27,255 nt of DNA from JBFMDN01 sp040753915. Its GTDB lineage: Bacteria; Desulfobacterota; Desulfomonilia; Desulfomonilales; Desulfomonilaceae. The stretch spans positions 1 to 27,255 of the forward strand of contig JBFMDN010000074.1 in the NCBI GenBank assembly GCA_040753915.1, in the 5' to 3' direction. Shown here in pieces: positions 1-9,422 of this stretch. A program made the translations under genes and the position numbers. Under the pieces are notes generated by a model. That model saw only the letters and a list, made by a program, of their open reading frames with translations, was not told the DNA's origin and did no database searches. Each line of letters begins with the position of its first letter. Position 1 is the first letter of the stretch.

Positions 1-23
1 GACATACGTTTGGAGGGGGAGTG

Positions 24-99
24 CCACACGACCCAAAAACGACCTCATGCGTAGGCCACAGACGCTTGCATGAGAACATTACAGGGTCCACACGACCCA
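24..99. repeat. Short direct and inverted repeats upstream of the SRP RNA
   Basis: The 12-mer CCACACGACCCA occurs at 24-35 and again at 88-99. Between the copies is a 7-bp inverted repeat, CTCATGC at 44-50 and GCATGAG at 68-74. I see no gene in the first 200 bases. The function is unknown; the pattern may be chance or the remnant of a repeat or of a gene end that lies outside the window. Confidence 0.3.
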
Positions 100-139
100 C
101 ACGTCATCGTAGACCGTGGATTCTGGGCCTTCCGGCGCC

Positions 140-168
140 TTGACTGGAGCCTCAACCTGTGTTAGGAA
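140..168 (+). promoter_or_regulatory. Candidate promoter for the SRP RNA
   Basis: TTGACT at 140-145 is separated by 17 bases from TAGGAA at 163-168. The -35 box is good and the -10 box is poor. It would start transcription near 175, about 40 bases before the first paired base of the SRP RNA, so a processed 5' leader would be needed. No better pair is visible closer to the RNA. Confidence 0.3.
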
Positions 169-217
169 TTTGTGTTCAGTCTTGGCCAACTCAGGTGCAC
201 CTTTTTTCCGAGGGGAA

Positions 218-340
218 GCGGGTGTTGCCGGCGGTCGGGCGAGGACGACCTGGAGTTACTCAACCCGTCAGGTCCGGGAGGAAGCAGCGGAAGTAATCTC
301 GGGGGTCGGTCCTCAATGTCCGGTCGCCGGCAACGCTCGA
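218..340 (+). ncRNA. ffs: Signal recognition particle RNA, bacterial small (4.5S) type
   Basis: This is the RNA scaffold of the signal recognition particle. It binds Ffh and targets ribosomes making membrane proteins to FtsY at the inner membrane. The diagnostic apical domain is seen at 267-288: GTCAGGTCC, a GGGA tetraloop, then GGAAGCAGC. This differs from the E. coli apical hairpin by one base in the loop. The two ends pair in a long helix: 219-234 pairs with 324-339, including GTTGCCGGCG at 224-233 against CGCCGGCAAC. The length of about 120 nt fits the short, Alu-less form. dnaX starts only about 28 bases downstream. The exact ends are estimated from the pairing. Confidence 0.93.
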
Positions 341-368
341 ATCCCTTCCCGGTCGGCTTTTCACGAAG

Positions 369-2135
369 ATGTCTTCCTACCTGGTCCTAGCTCGAAAGTA
401 CAGACCCGCCACCTTCTCCGATGTGGTCGGACAGGACCATGTGGTACGGACCCTCTCCAATTCCATACTATCGGGACGTGTTGCACACGCATTTCTCTTC
501 TGTGGGGTACGGGGGGTAGGCAAGACCACGGTGGCTCGGGTCCTGGCAAAGGCCTTGAACTGCTCGGGACGGGACGAGATGGAGCCGAATCCGTGCAACA
601 ACTGCTCGTCCTGTCGCGAGATTGCATCCGGAATCAGCGTGGATGTCCAGGAAATCGACGGAGCCTCCCACACGTCCGTGGACAATATCCGCGAAATCAA
701 CGAAAACATAAAGTATCCGCCTGTAGGATCGCCCTTCAAGATCATCATCATTGACGAAGTTCACATGATATCTATCAACGCGTTCAACGCGTTGCTCAAG
801 ACTCTTGAGGAGCCCCCTTCCCACGCGAAATTCATCTTCGCGACGACGGAATCCCACAAGGTGCCGGCAACAATAACGTCACGCTGCCAGAGATTCAATT
901 TCCGCACCATTTCCATGAACGACATGATCGGCGGCATGACCCGAATACTGGAACAGGAAGGCATCCACGCCTCTGAGGAAGCCCTTGCGCTGGTCGCGAG
1001 AGAGGCTTCCGGCTCCTTTCGCGATGCCCTGAGCCTTCTGGATCAGGTCATCGGGCTCAAGTCCGACAATATCGCTGCCGCTGACGTTGTGGAGATACTC
1101 GGCATCGCGGGCCGAGATTCCTTCGGAAAACTCGTGTCTGCTATTCTGGACCGGAATCCAGCGGACGCGTTGACCCTCCTTCACGAGCTCTTCAGGCAAG
1201 GATACGATCCGGATCAATTCGTCCTCGACATGATCCAGTATCTGAGAAATCTCATCGTGGTTAAGACTGTTCCGGCGGAGCGTCGAACCGATGGGATGAT
1301 CGACGCACCCCCCTCCGAAATCGCTGCTATGGAGGAGGTGGTAAGGACCGCGACGCCAGAAGATCTTCAGAATCTGTTCGGCATCCTCCTCAAGGGGGAA
1401 AACGAGATCAAACGATCGGGAAATCCGTGGATAGCGTCAGAGATGACCGTGCTCCGTATGAGCTACTCGCCGCAGTTGGTGGATTTGGCACAATTGGTGC
1501 GACGGATCGATGATCTGCCGAGCTCACCCTCACCTCCAACGAAACAGGGCCCGCCTCCTGCGCTCGGGCCGAAGTCCGAAGCGGCCAAGCCGCCGCGGAA
1601 AGCCGCGCCCCAGGGCAGCCGGCGCAAAAAAGAATCCGCTGGAGAAATGGCTGCTCAGCCCGAGCCGGACGTTCCTGCAAACGGGTTTACCATCACGGGC
1701 ATCACACCGTTGGCTTCAGGGCCACCGGATGAGGTATGGGCTGCACTCAAGGAGAGGATCAAAAGATCTGGCGTCGGGCCCATGATTCTCAGTCTCATGG
1801 ACCACGGGAGCCTCATCTCCAACGGCCCTACTCAGGTGGAAATCGGTTTTCACAAAGCCGTGTACAAGGAAAGCTTCGAGCAGGGACTCAAGGACAAGCA
1901 GGAATTACGAGAGATTTTCCAGGAATTCTTTGGTGATGCACTCATCAAGACTCTCACCCTGGCAACAGAGACTTCCCTCCATGGAGAAAGCCCGTACGCC
2001 CCAACTGAAGAGAACGGAACCGATCTGGAAAGAGCGCTCAAGAACGAGGCCATGGATAATCCAGTTGTCAAAGCGGTGCTGGCCGAATTCGAAGGGAGCT
2101 TCATCGAGGATATTCGGCTCACGGGAAAGCTCTAA
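369..2135 (+). CDS. dnaX: DNA polymerase III subunit gamma/tau
   Basis: This is the clamp-loader ATPase of the replicative polymerase. It loads the beta clamp and, as tau, couples the polymerases to DnaB. Visible motifs are the N-terminal YLVLARKYRP, Walker A GVRGVGKT at residues 46-53, zinc-module cysteines 65, 76, 79 and 82, and Walker B IIIIDEVH at 125-132. The AAA+ core and collar run to about residue 370. A Pro/Lys/Ala-rich linker (about 380-435) then leads to a tau-specific tail. The protein is 588 aa, against 643 in E. coli. The start ATG has only a weak RBS (GAAG, immediately adjacent) and lies just after the SRP RNA, so read-through transcription is possible. In the linker, codons 420-421 contain AAAAAAG (1626-1632), the same heptamer as the E. 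coli dnaX frameshift site but in another phase. recR and ybaB, common neighbours, are absent. Confidence 0.96.
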   Translation: MSSYLVLARKYRPATFSDVVGQDHVVRTLSNSILSGRVAHAFLFCGVRGVGKTTVARVLAKALNCSGRDEMEPNPCNNCSSCREIASGISVDVQEIDGASHTSVDNIREINENIKYPPVGSPFKIIIIDEVHMISINAFNALLKTLEEPPSHAKFIFATTESHKVPATITSRCQRFNFRTISMNDMIGGMTRILEQEGIHASEEALALVAREASGSFRDALSLLDQVIGLKSDNIAAADVVEILGIAGRDSFGKLVSAILDRNPADALTLLHELFRQGYDPDQFVLDMIQYLRNLIVVKTVPAERRTDGMIDAPPSEIAAMEEVVRTATPEDLQNLFGILLKGENEIKRSGNPWIASEMTVLRMSYSPQLVDLAQLVRRIDDLPSSPSPPTKQGPPPALGPKSEAAKPPRKAAPQGSRRKKESAGEMAAQPEPDVPANGFTITGITPLASGPPDEVWAALKERIKRSGVGPMILSLMDHGSLISNGPTQVEIGFHKAVYKESFEQGLKDKQELREIFQEFFGDALIKTLTLATETSLHGESPYAPTEENGTDLERALKNEAMDNPVVKAVLAEFEGSFIEDIRLTGKL

Positions 2136-2222
2136 ACCGATCGTCTCTCACAGCCACTGCCGATTTTCCACGGTCCAGTGCCATTCCCCCATTTGATACG
2201 GCAGTCGGGATGTCTCACGCTG

Positions 2223-3533
<1,311 letters not shown>

Positions 3534-3861
3534 AGCTCGCACACCAGACGGAAGCTCGGGAGCGTCTCCGCCCCGGGAAGGCATAGCTCCATCTTCTCTT
3601 CCGCCTGCCTTTTTCCGTATTACCGCGAGAGTACTCCAAAGCCGCGCGGGTGGCAAGATTGTGGGCGATCGCCGGTCCACAACACCTCCCCGTAGCCCTG
3701 GATTTTTCTCCCCAATCGTGGTACCTGTGTACAGTCTGAGGAGATGATTTCGGTTCGCGATCACATCGAGGGATTCCCGTCTGGAGGGTGCCACGCCCGG
3801 AGTGCGGACGCCTGAGACTCATGTTTCCGATCGCCTGCCGGCATGAATCATTGAGGAGCTC
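3534..3861. other. Divergent intergenic region between rarA and nadK
   Basis: This 328-bp stretch separates two divergent housekeeping genes. The rarA frame is open through most of it, but the predicted residues before MDLFEN do not resemble the family, so I treat it as untranslated. It holds the candidate rarA promoter. I see no clear promoter for nadK beyond its ribosome binding site, GAGGAG at 3853-3858. No repeats or RNA genes were seen. Confidence 0.5.
3628..3656 (-). promoter_or_regulatory. Candidate rarA promoter
   Basis: Read on the minus strand, TTGCCA (3656-3651) is followed by 17 bases and TACTCT (3633-3628). The match is 8 of 12 to the sigma70 consensus. Transcription would begin near 3622, which fits translation starting at 3584 or 3533 rather than further upstream. 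Confidence 0.35.
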
Positions 3862-4695
3862 ATGCGACGCATAGGCTTGGTTCTCAAACGCGCCGAAGAG
3901 AAAGCCATAGATCTTGGAGCGCAGATTAGTCGATTTCTCCGCGATGCGGGAGTGGATGTATTGCTGGAGCCCTCTTGCGCTGATCTCGCGAAGCGATGGA
4001 ATGCAAGAACGAGTGACCAGATCTCGGATGAAGCGGATATGCTCGTTGTCCTCGGGGGCGATGGAACTATCCTGAGGGCAGCCATGTTGCTGAACAGCAA
4101 GTCTACCCCTGTCCTCGGGATCAACCTCGGTCGCGTGGGCTTCATGACCGAGACCTCGCCCGAGGAGGCCATCCCCGAGTTGAAGTCCGCGCTCGCTGGC
4201 ACCGCTAGGCTGGTGAACAGGATGCTCCTGCAGGTGTCCCTCCCTGACGGCAGAACCGTGAGATGTCTCAACGACCTGGTGATTCATTGGGGGGGAATTG
4301 CGCGCATTATCGACCTGGGGATCCGCTGGGGACGCACACAGGAGCTCGACTTGCGGGCAGACGGATTGATCGTTGCCACGCCTGTTGGTTCGAGCGCTTA
4401 CTCCTATGCCGCGCAGGGGCCGCTCGTCCATCCCGCGATCGAAGCTATTCTCCTCACACCCATATGTCCTTACTCCGGCCTGAAGAGGCCTCTTCTCGTG
4501 CCGCCGGACGTAGAGACCGAATTGATCATGAAAAAGGGCGATCAGCTCCTGCTGACCCTCGACGGCCATACAACGGTCCGGGTATACGAGGGGGACATTG
4601 TCCGAGTCGTGAGATCGCCGTTGCCGTTCGTGATGGTAAAATCAAACGCGCGTAATTACGTACACGTGCTCAAAGAAAAGCTCGGACTTGTGTGA
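3862..4695 (+). CDS. nadK: NAD kinase (ATP/polyphosphate-NAD 2'-phosphotransferase)
   Basis: NadK phosphorylates NAD+ to NADP+ in the cytoplasm and is the only de novo source of NADP. The diagnostic GGDGT motif is at residues 65-69, with VLGINLGRVGFMTE close behind. The NAD-binding LND is at 136-138. The second glycine-rich motif reads TPVGSSAYSYAAQGP (173-187), where most homologs have TGSTAYS and GGP; the changes are conservative. LTPICPYS and the C-terminal beta-rich part follow. The length of 277 aa is normal. The ATG is preceded by GAGGAG with good spacing. The gene lies upstream of recN, as in several Desulfobacterota, with a 138-bp gap that appears to contain a separate recN promoter. 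Confidence 0.96.
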   Translation: MRRIGLVLKRAEEKAIDLGAQISRFLRDAGVDVLLEPSCADLAKRWNARTSDQISDEADMLVVLGGDGTILRAAMLLNSKSTPVLGINLGRVGFMTETSPEEAIPELKSALAGTARLVNRMLLQVSLPDGRTVRCLNDLVIHWGGIARIIDLGIRWGRTQELDLRADGLIVATPVGSSAYSYAAQGPLVHPAIEAILLTPICPYSGLKRPLLVPPDVETELIMKKGDQLLLTLDGHTTVRVYEGDIVRVVRSPLPFVMVKSNARNYVHVLKEKLGLV

Positions 4696-4750
4696 CCGGA
4701 TCTCAGATCGGGATTCGGAGGGATTTTACCGGATTTTTTCGGCATGTCTC

Positions 4751-4779
4751 TTGAAAATTCAGCGATCTCGACATATTCT
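4751..4779 (+). promoter_or_regulatory. Candidate recN promoter
   Basis: TTGAAA at 4751-4756, a 17-base spacer and TATTCT at 4774-4779 form a 9 of 12 sigma70-like match. It predicts a start near 4786, about 48 bases before the recN ATG. recN is SOS-induced in many bacteria, but I could not recognise a LexA box here. Confidence 0.45.
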
Positions 4780-4833
4780 CATGTGCGGTCTTGAGAGGAT
4801 GGCGACCAAAAACAGCAAGGTTTCTCGGCTGTT

Positions 4834-6507
4834 ATGTTAAGATATCTCAAAATCTCTCACCTCGCTATTATCGATCGAGTGGAAGTGGAATTCCGTGAGG
4901 GGTTTAACGTTCTTACCGGTGAGACCGGAGCCGGAAAGTCAATACTTATCGGCGCGCTCAATCTCCTCCTGGGTGCCAAGGCAGGCGCGGACATGATCCG
5001 TACTGGAGAAGAAGAGGCCGAAATAGAGGCGCTCTTCGAGATCCCCGACTCCGTCTCTTTGCCGGGTGAAGTTCAAGTAGACGTAGGAGGAGAGCTGATT
5101 CTCTCGCGAAAGATCCTCAGGTCGGGTCGGTCTCGATGTTCCATCAATGGAAGCCTTGCTACCCTGGGAATGCTCCAGGCAGTCGGCCGGTCGATTGTGA
5201 GCATCTTCGGCCAGCACGAACACCAGACGCTCCTGGATGCCACCGCGCATTTGGGAATTCTGGACCGATTTGGAGGTCTGGACGATCTGCGAAGCGAAGT
5301 CAGTCGAGCCTTTGCAGCATGGGGTGCGTCGGCCAGGAGTCTTGACCGTGCTGTCGCGAGTCTTCAGCAACTCGAGCACGCGGGCCGCGAAAATGCCGCT
5401 GCCGCGCTGGAGCTGACTGCAGCGGCCCTTAAGCCTGGTGAGGAAGAGCAACTGCTGGAAGAGCGGAATCGGCTGAAGAATGCCGTCCAGGTGCGAGAGA
5501 AGGCATTCGAAGCATATCATAGTCTGTACGGGAGATCCGGGAGCCTGCTCGAGAGCTTTGGCGATGTGAGAAAAGCGCTGGAGTACCTCGCATCGACCGA
5601 TGAGAAGCTTGTTCATCTCCGGGAAACTCTCGAAGATGCCCTGTACAGAATTGAGGACGTGGCGCTCGAGGTCCGGGATATCGCGGAACGAGCTCAAAGC
5701 AACCCCGCGAGACTCGAGCAGATCGAGGATCGCCTCACGCTCATCAGACGTTTGAAGAAGAAATACGGCCTCGACGTGCCGGGATTGGTCGACTACTTGG
5801 CAGCAATTTCCGAGGAAGAAGGAAATGTATTGGAAGCCCGAAATCTGGTGAAAAGGCTTCATGCAGAACTGGATCGCAACCGCAGCGTCTATCTCGATGC
5901 CGCGAGAAAGCTCTCCACTGAGAGGCGAAAAGCGGCCGTAAGACTTGAAGGAGCAATGAAGAAAGAATTGAGCGACCTCGCCATGGAACAGGCCGAGTTG
6001 AGAGTGGTTTTCCATGACTTGGGCGAAGGGAGCTTTACCGCAGACGGGATGGAGACCGCCGAGCTTTACCTCGCTGCAAACCCCGGCGAAGTGGCCCGCC
6101 CCCTGGCGCGCATAGCGTCGGGAGGAGAATTGTCTCGAATTATGCTTTCCGTGAAAGCCCTTCAGGCAGACAGTGAAAGCGCGTGCACGGTTGTGTTCGA
6201 CGAGGTGGACGCAGGGATAGGCGGCCGCACCGCTCAGGCGGTCGGAGCACGGCTCGCCCGCGTTGCCGAGCGACAACAAGTACTGTGCATCACCCATCTG
6301 CATCAGATTGCCGCGCTGGCGGACAATCATGTGTCGGTCACGAAGCACGTGGAGAATGGGCGAACCCGCATTCGGGTGACCACTCTCGGGAGAGAAGCTC
6401 GAGTGGAAGAACTGAGCCGTATGCTGGGAGCTTCGGCCGATTCCGATGCTGTGAGGGAGCACGTGACGCGCCTGATGGAGCAGGGCCTGGCAGAGGTGTC
6501 GGGTTGA
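4834..6507 (+). CDS. recN: DNA repair protein RecN (SMC-like ATPase)
   Basis: RecN is a cohesin-like SMC-family ATPase that acts early in RecA-dependent repair of double-strand breaks on the nucleoid. The N-terminus MLRYLKISHLAIID is family-typical and fixes the start, although the upstream RBS is weak (AAGG about 13 bases away). Walker A GETGAGKS is at residues 29-36. The middle (about 150-400) is charged and helical, fitting the short coiled-coil arm. The ABC signature ASGGELSRIML follows near 428, and Walker B VVFDEVDAGIGG has Asp456-Glu457. The Q-loop/H-loop segment CITHLHQIAALAD comes after. The 557-aa length is usual. Its TGA stop overlaps the TTG start of the next gene, implying translational coupling. 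Confidence 0.96.
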   Translation: MLRYLKISHLAIIDRVEVEFREGFNVLTGETGAGKSILIGALNLLLGAKAGADMIRTGEEEAEIEALFEIPDSVSLPGEVQVDVGGELILSRKILRSGRSRCSINGSLATLGMLQAVGRSIVSIFGQHEHQTLLDATAHLGILDRFGGLDDLRSEVSRAFAAWGASARSLDRAVASLQQLEHAGRENAAAALELTAAALKPGEEEQLLEERNRLKNAVQVREKAFEAYHSLYGRSGSLLESFGDVRKALEYLASTDEKLVHLRETLEDALYRIEDVALEVRDIAERAQSNPARLEQIEDRLTLIRRLKKKYGLDVPGLVDYLAAISEEEGNVLEARNLVKRLHAELDRNRSVYLDAARKLSTERRKAAVRLEGAMKKELSDLAMEQAELRVVFHDLGEGSFTADGMETAELYLAANPGEVARPLARIASGGELSRIMLSVKALQADSESACTVVFDEVDAGIGGRTAQAVGARLARVAERQQVLCITHLHQIAALADNHVSVTKHVENGRTRIRVTTLGREARVEELSRMLGASADSDAVREHVTRLMEQGLAEVSG

Positions 6508-6959
6508 TCCGAAAGGCCACACTGAAGGATGTCAGGGAAATCCATCGTCTGATTGCCGACCAGGCCAGAGGCGGACATATTTTGGCGAGACCGCTGAGCG
6601 ATCTGTACTCGCAAGTGCGAGACTTCATAGTTATGGAGGACGAGACAACAGGAGGGCTCGTGGGATGCGGCGCTCTCCAGGTGGTTTGGGAAGATCTTGC
6701 GGAGATCCGATCGCTGGCAGTAAAGGACGACGCGCAGGGGCGCGGAATTGGGAGCAGCCTCATCGAGGCTCTCGTGAATGAGGCGAGCGAAATGGGAGTG
6801 AAAAAGGTGTTTGTGCTCACCTACCGGGTGAGCCTTTTCGAGAGGTTGGGCTTCTCTCAAATGGACAAGGGGCTGCTTCCGCACAAAATATGGGCTGACT
6901 GTATCCGATGCACCAAATTTCCCGAATGCGACGAAACGGCACTGGTGAAGGCACCTTGA
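6504..6959 (+). CDS. Short ArgA-type amino-acid N-acetyltransferase (GNAT family)
   Basis: This 151-aa GNAT protein resembles the stand-alone acetyltransferases of the COG1246/ArgA type. These often act as N-acetylglutamate synthase, the first step of arginine synthesis, in bacteria lacking the long ArgA. The acetyl-CoA-binding loop QGRGIG is at residues 78-83, after the conserved WEDLAEIRSLAV. The C-terminus FERLGF, LPHKIWADC and a Cys-x2-Cys-x5-Cys cluster is typical of this subfamily. The TTG start is chosen because the homologous N-terminus (IRKAT) begins there, GAGG lies 7 bases upstream (6493-6496), and TTGA overlaps the recN stop. The open frame extends upstream only as a recN shadow. 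The arginine role is inferred from family membership; no other arg genes are in view. Confidence 0.88.
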   Translation: MIRKATLKDVREIHRLIADQARGGHILARPLSDLYSQVRDFIVMEDETTGGLVGCGALQVVWEDLAEIRSLAVKDDAQGRGIGSSLIEALVNEASEMGVKKVFVLTYRVSLFERLGFSQMDKGLLPHKIWADCIRCTKFPECDETALVKAP

Positions 6960-7015
6960 AGGACGCTCTGACGGCGCACGCGGGGAGAGCTCACTTAGGG
7001 AGACCTATTTCTCGG

Positions 7016-7504
7016 GTGAGAAAAGCCTCCTCTCTGTATAGATGCGTCATCATCACGTGCTGCACCCTGGTGCTCTGGGGATGTGGTGCGCTTGGGCTGG
7101 GCAAGTTCAAGTGGATTGAAAGAACCGCCGGTGATGAGCGCTACTTTCTCCTGAAAGAGTGTTTCCTTGCCGCTGGCGGTCCCAGTGCCACGAAAACCTC
7201 TTTCGATCCGGCTCTCAATCCGGTGGTAAATCTGTGGTTCACGCTGAGAAACGAGACCAATAAGTACGTCGCTGAGAGCAGATGGATTGATCCTGCAGGT
7301 CAGGAGTATCGTACGATCCGAACAACTCATGATATTCAGGTGGAAGGCAAGAGAAATATTGACAGAAGGAACGAATTCGGCGGCACTGCACGCGTCCACA
7401 CGATTTCCACCCAAGAGTTGCACGATCATAAGAGGGGATTGTGGAAGGTGGCCCTGTATATTGATGGACAACTGGCCAGGAGATTGGAGTTTTCCGTGAG
7501 ATAG
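7016..7504 (+). CDS. Putative lipoprotein of unknown function
   Basis: I do not recognise this family. With the GTG start at 7016 the product is 162 aa and begins with a textbook lipoprotein signal: basic VRK, a hydrophobic run (CVIITCCTLVLW) and lipobox LWGC with the acceptor Cys at residue 23. AGGGAG lies about 12 bases upstream. A second possible start, TTG at 6956, overlaps the previous stop but would give an improbably long N-region. The mature part is mostly beta-like and contains FTLRNETNKYVAESRWIDPAGQEYR and a final WKVALYIDGQLARRLEFSV. That arrangement resembles small immunoglobulin-like extracytoplasmic domains. It stands between the recN/acetyltransferase pair and the secreted cysteine peptidase cluster and may belong functionally with the latter. 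Confidence 0.72.
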   Translation: MRKASSLYRCVIITCCTLVLWGCGALGLGKFKWIERTAGDERYFLLKECFLAAGGPSATKTSFDPALNPVVNLWFTLRNETNKYVAESRWIDPAGQEYRTIRTTHDIQVEGKRNIDRRNEFGGTARVHTISTQELHDHKRGLWKVALYIDGQLARRLEFSVR

Positions 7505-7541
7505 CGAAGGGGGATTCCTCCGCAAGGTTAAAGGCTGGAGC

Positions 7542-7570
7542 TTGCATTGGCACGTTGATACTGCTAATAT
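7542..7570 (+). promoter_or_regulatory. Weak candidate promoter for the NlpC/P60-esterase cluster
   Basis: TTGCAT at 7542-7547, 17 bases, then TAATAT at 7565-7570. It matches 7 of 12 consensus positions. It lies 31 bases before the proposed GTG start of the next gene. Confidence 0.28.
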
Positions 7571-7600
7571 ACCGAAATCAAAAGTAACTGCGGAGGCTTG

Positions 7601-9394
7601 GTGAATATTTCACGAATGAATCTGAAGTCACTGATGGTATGCGCGGCCTTCGTCATCATTGCCAGCGCTGTTCATGGGGAAGAACTGTACGCCCCCGATC
7701 TCCTGTGGGATCGAAACATCGCCGAGAAGACAGATCCTATAGACATTGCGGACACCCATCTGGGGATACCGTACCGGGATGACGGGGCCCTTGACAACAG
7801 AGGCAATTTCACTACCTTCGCGCAGCCCGAAACGCTCTTCGATACACCCGGCCTCAATTGCAGCGGGCTGGTGGTTTCGGTGAGCAGGTTTTTGTTCAAC
7901 AAGAACTGGGACCTGCGAGCAGTCTCCCGCGACCAACAAGGTAACAGCGGTGACAATTCTCGACTGGGCAAGGATTGGGATTTTGGGTGGGACCTTATCC
8001 TTAATCTTACGGCCGGGACGAAGAGACGGCTGCTCATGCCCGACGGCGGTAATCACCCTGTGGAGGAGGTGGATGGCCTGACCGTGCGAGGTTTTGACCT
8101 TCACGACCAGCGGGCATGGAATGCAGTACTGTCCCAGATGCGCGTCGGCCACATCTACTTGGGTAGCATAAGCAAACCTGCAAACAGACCGGGATACAAA
8201 GTCCTTCATTACCACGTGGTTTTGATGATTCCCGACGGCAAGGGAGGTGTGTGGTTGTATCACTCCACCCGGAGGAGCAATGTTCACAAGATGAACATTG
8301 CCGCGCCCGCAGGATTCAACCGTTTTATGTCGCAGTTCCGGGAGCGTAATGGCGCAAAGCATATCCTGGTAGCAGAAGCCGAGATTCCCGACCTTCGCGC
8401 TCTGGCCCAGTCCGATGCGGAAAACACGGACCTAGGAGCACGGACCGCAGCGCCAGCCGCTTCCGAAAGTCCAGGTTCCAAACCTGTTTTAGAGGGGCAG
8501 CCCCCGGCATCTGCGCCTTCAGCGCAGCAGGTTGCAGAGACAGAAACCGACTCCAAATCGCCCGCTCCCCCACCCCAGATTCAACCCCCAAAACCTGAGC
8601 TCGTCATAGAACATCGGGCGGGCAAGGTCTACCAGCAGCAGCCGAATCTGACTACGCATGTACCCAGATTCGGCGATAAAGAGGCCCGTACCATAGAATT
8701 CTGGTTTCGGAACATGTCGGAATCCCCTCGAAATCTCGAGATCGTGCTCAAGGCACCTACCGGACAAACGCGTTATCGGGGCGGCATAGCCAACAGCATG
8801 AAGGACCTCAGTGTGATATTTCCCCGAGACTTTGAAAACGGATCCACCATGGCGGTGCAAAAGGGGCAATACTCTGCAGAGGTGCTCATTGACGGTTCAC
8901 GATGGCTGGTAAATCTCTTTGAAGTCACCGTCCCCAAGGAGGCGGCACCGAAAATCGTGGAGGTTAAGGCGCCCAAGACCGTGAAATCAGGCCAGACGTT
9001 CGCGGTGAAGGTTGTGGCGCGGAACAACGGAGCTGAGTCCGATTACGGTGGAATAACCGTATCGACACCGGCTTCCTCCGGTCTCCAACTTGTGTCAGCC
9101 AACCCCGGTAAGATCTACCCTCCCGGCAGCACCGTACTTTCGGTAACCACGGACAGAATTAGAACACGGGTTCCCATGGCTGAGAGATGGATCAACCTTT
9201 GGGCGGAAAACCAATCGTACGACATGGAGTTGCGTGTCAAGGCTACAAAGCCTGGTACGCATCCATTGTACGTCCGCTGTGCTTTGCGAGGAGTGAACGT
9301 GAAGAGCTCCGTGGTGTTGATGGATCCAGCCAACTCATCAACCGCGGACCAACAGGGATTCCCAGTGTACGTGCACACCATTACTGTAGAATAG
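7601..9394 (+). CDS. Secreted NlpC/P60-like cysteine peptidase with C-terminal beta domains
   Basis: This is probably an extracytoplasmic cell-wall-type cysteine hydrolase. An N-terminal signal peptide (hydrophobic 11-24, likely cleaved after AVHG near 26) leads to GIPYRDDG (55-62) and LNCSGLV with candidate nucleophile Cys87. SRDQQGNSG follows at 109-117, then HYHVVLMI with candidate base His205 and WLYHSTRRS. This order matches the NlpC/P60 fold (GxPY, CSG, RxxxQ, H). A Pro/Ala/Gln-rich linker follows (about residues 270-335). The C-terminal half looks like two beta-sandwich domains; the second contains VKSGQTFAVKVVARNNG, as in CARDB-type adhesion modules. GGAGG at 7592-7596 is only 4 bases from GTG 7601. 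TTG 7598 and ATG 7616 are alternatives. Substrate unknown. Two esterase-like genes follow closely. Confidence 0.75.
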   Translation: MNISRMNLKSLMVCAAFVIIASAVHGEELYAPDLLWDRNIAEKTDPIDIADTHLGIPYRDDGALDNRGNFTTFAQPETLFDTPGLNCSGLVVSVSRFLFNKNWDLRAVSRDQQGNSGDNSRLGKDWDFGWDLILNLTAGTKRRLLMPDGGNHPVEEVDGLTVRGFDLHDQRAWNAVLSQMRVGHIYLGSISKPANRPGYKVLHYHVVLMIPDGKGGVWLYHSTRRSNVHKMNIAAPAGFNRFMSQFRERNGAKHILVAEAEIPDLRALAQSDAENTDLGARTAAPAASESPGSKPVLEGQPPASAPSAQQVAETETDSKSPAPPPQIQPPKPELVIEHRAGKVYQQQPNLTTHVPRFGDKEARTIEFWFRNMSESPRNLEIVLKAPTGQTRYRGGIANSMKDLSVIFPRDFENGSTMAVQKGQYSAEVLIDGSRWLVNLFEVTVPKEAAPKIVEVKAPKTVKSGQTFAVKVVARNNGAESDYGGITVSTPASSGLQLVSANPGKIYPPGSTVLSVTTDRIRTRVPMAERWINLWAENQSYDMELRVKATKPGTHPLYVRCALRGVNVKSSVVLMDPANSSTADQQGFPVYVHTITVE

Positions 9395-9422
9395 GGATGA
9401 CCGGAATTTTGGAGGGGTGTTC

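Noticed and set aside
116..754. Open frame of 212 codons on the plus strand
   Set aside because: It runs through the SRP RNA and out of frame over dnaX; no recognisable product.
3534..3794. N-terminal extension of RarA in the open frame up to 3794
   Set aside because: Residues upstream of MDLFEN do not look like the family, and a promoter-like sequence lies within the stretch.
4939..6522. Open frame of 527 codons antisense to recN
   Set aside because: Mirror frame of a strongly supported gene; no motif, no RBS, and recN motifs are complete on the other strand.
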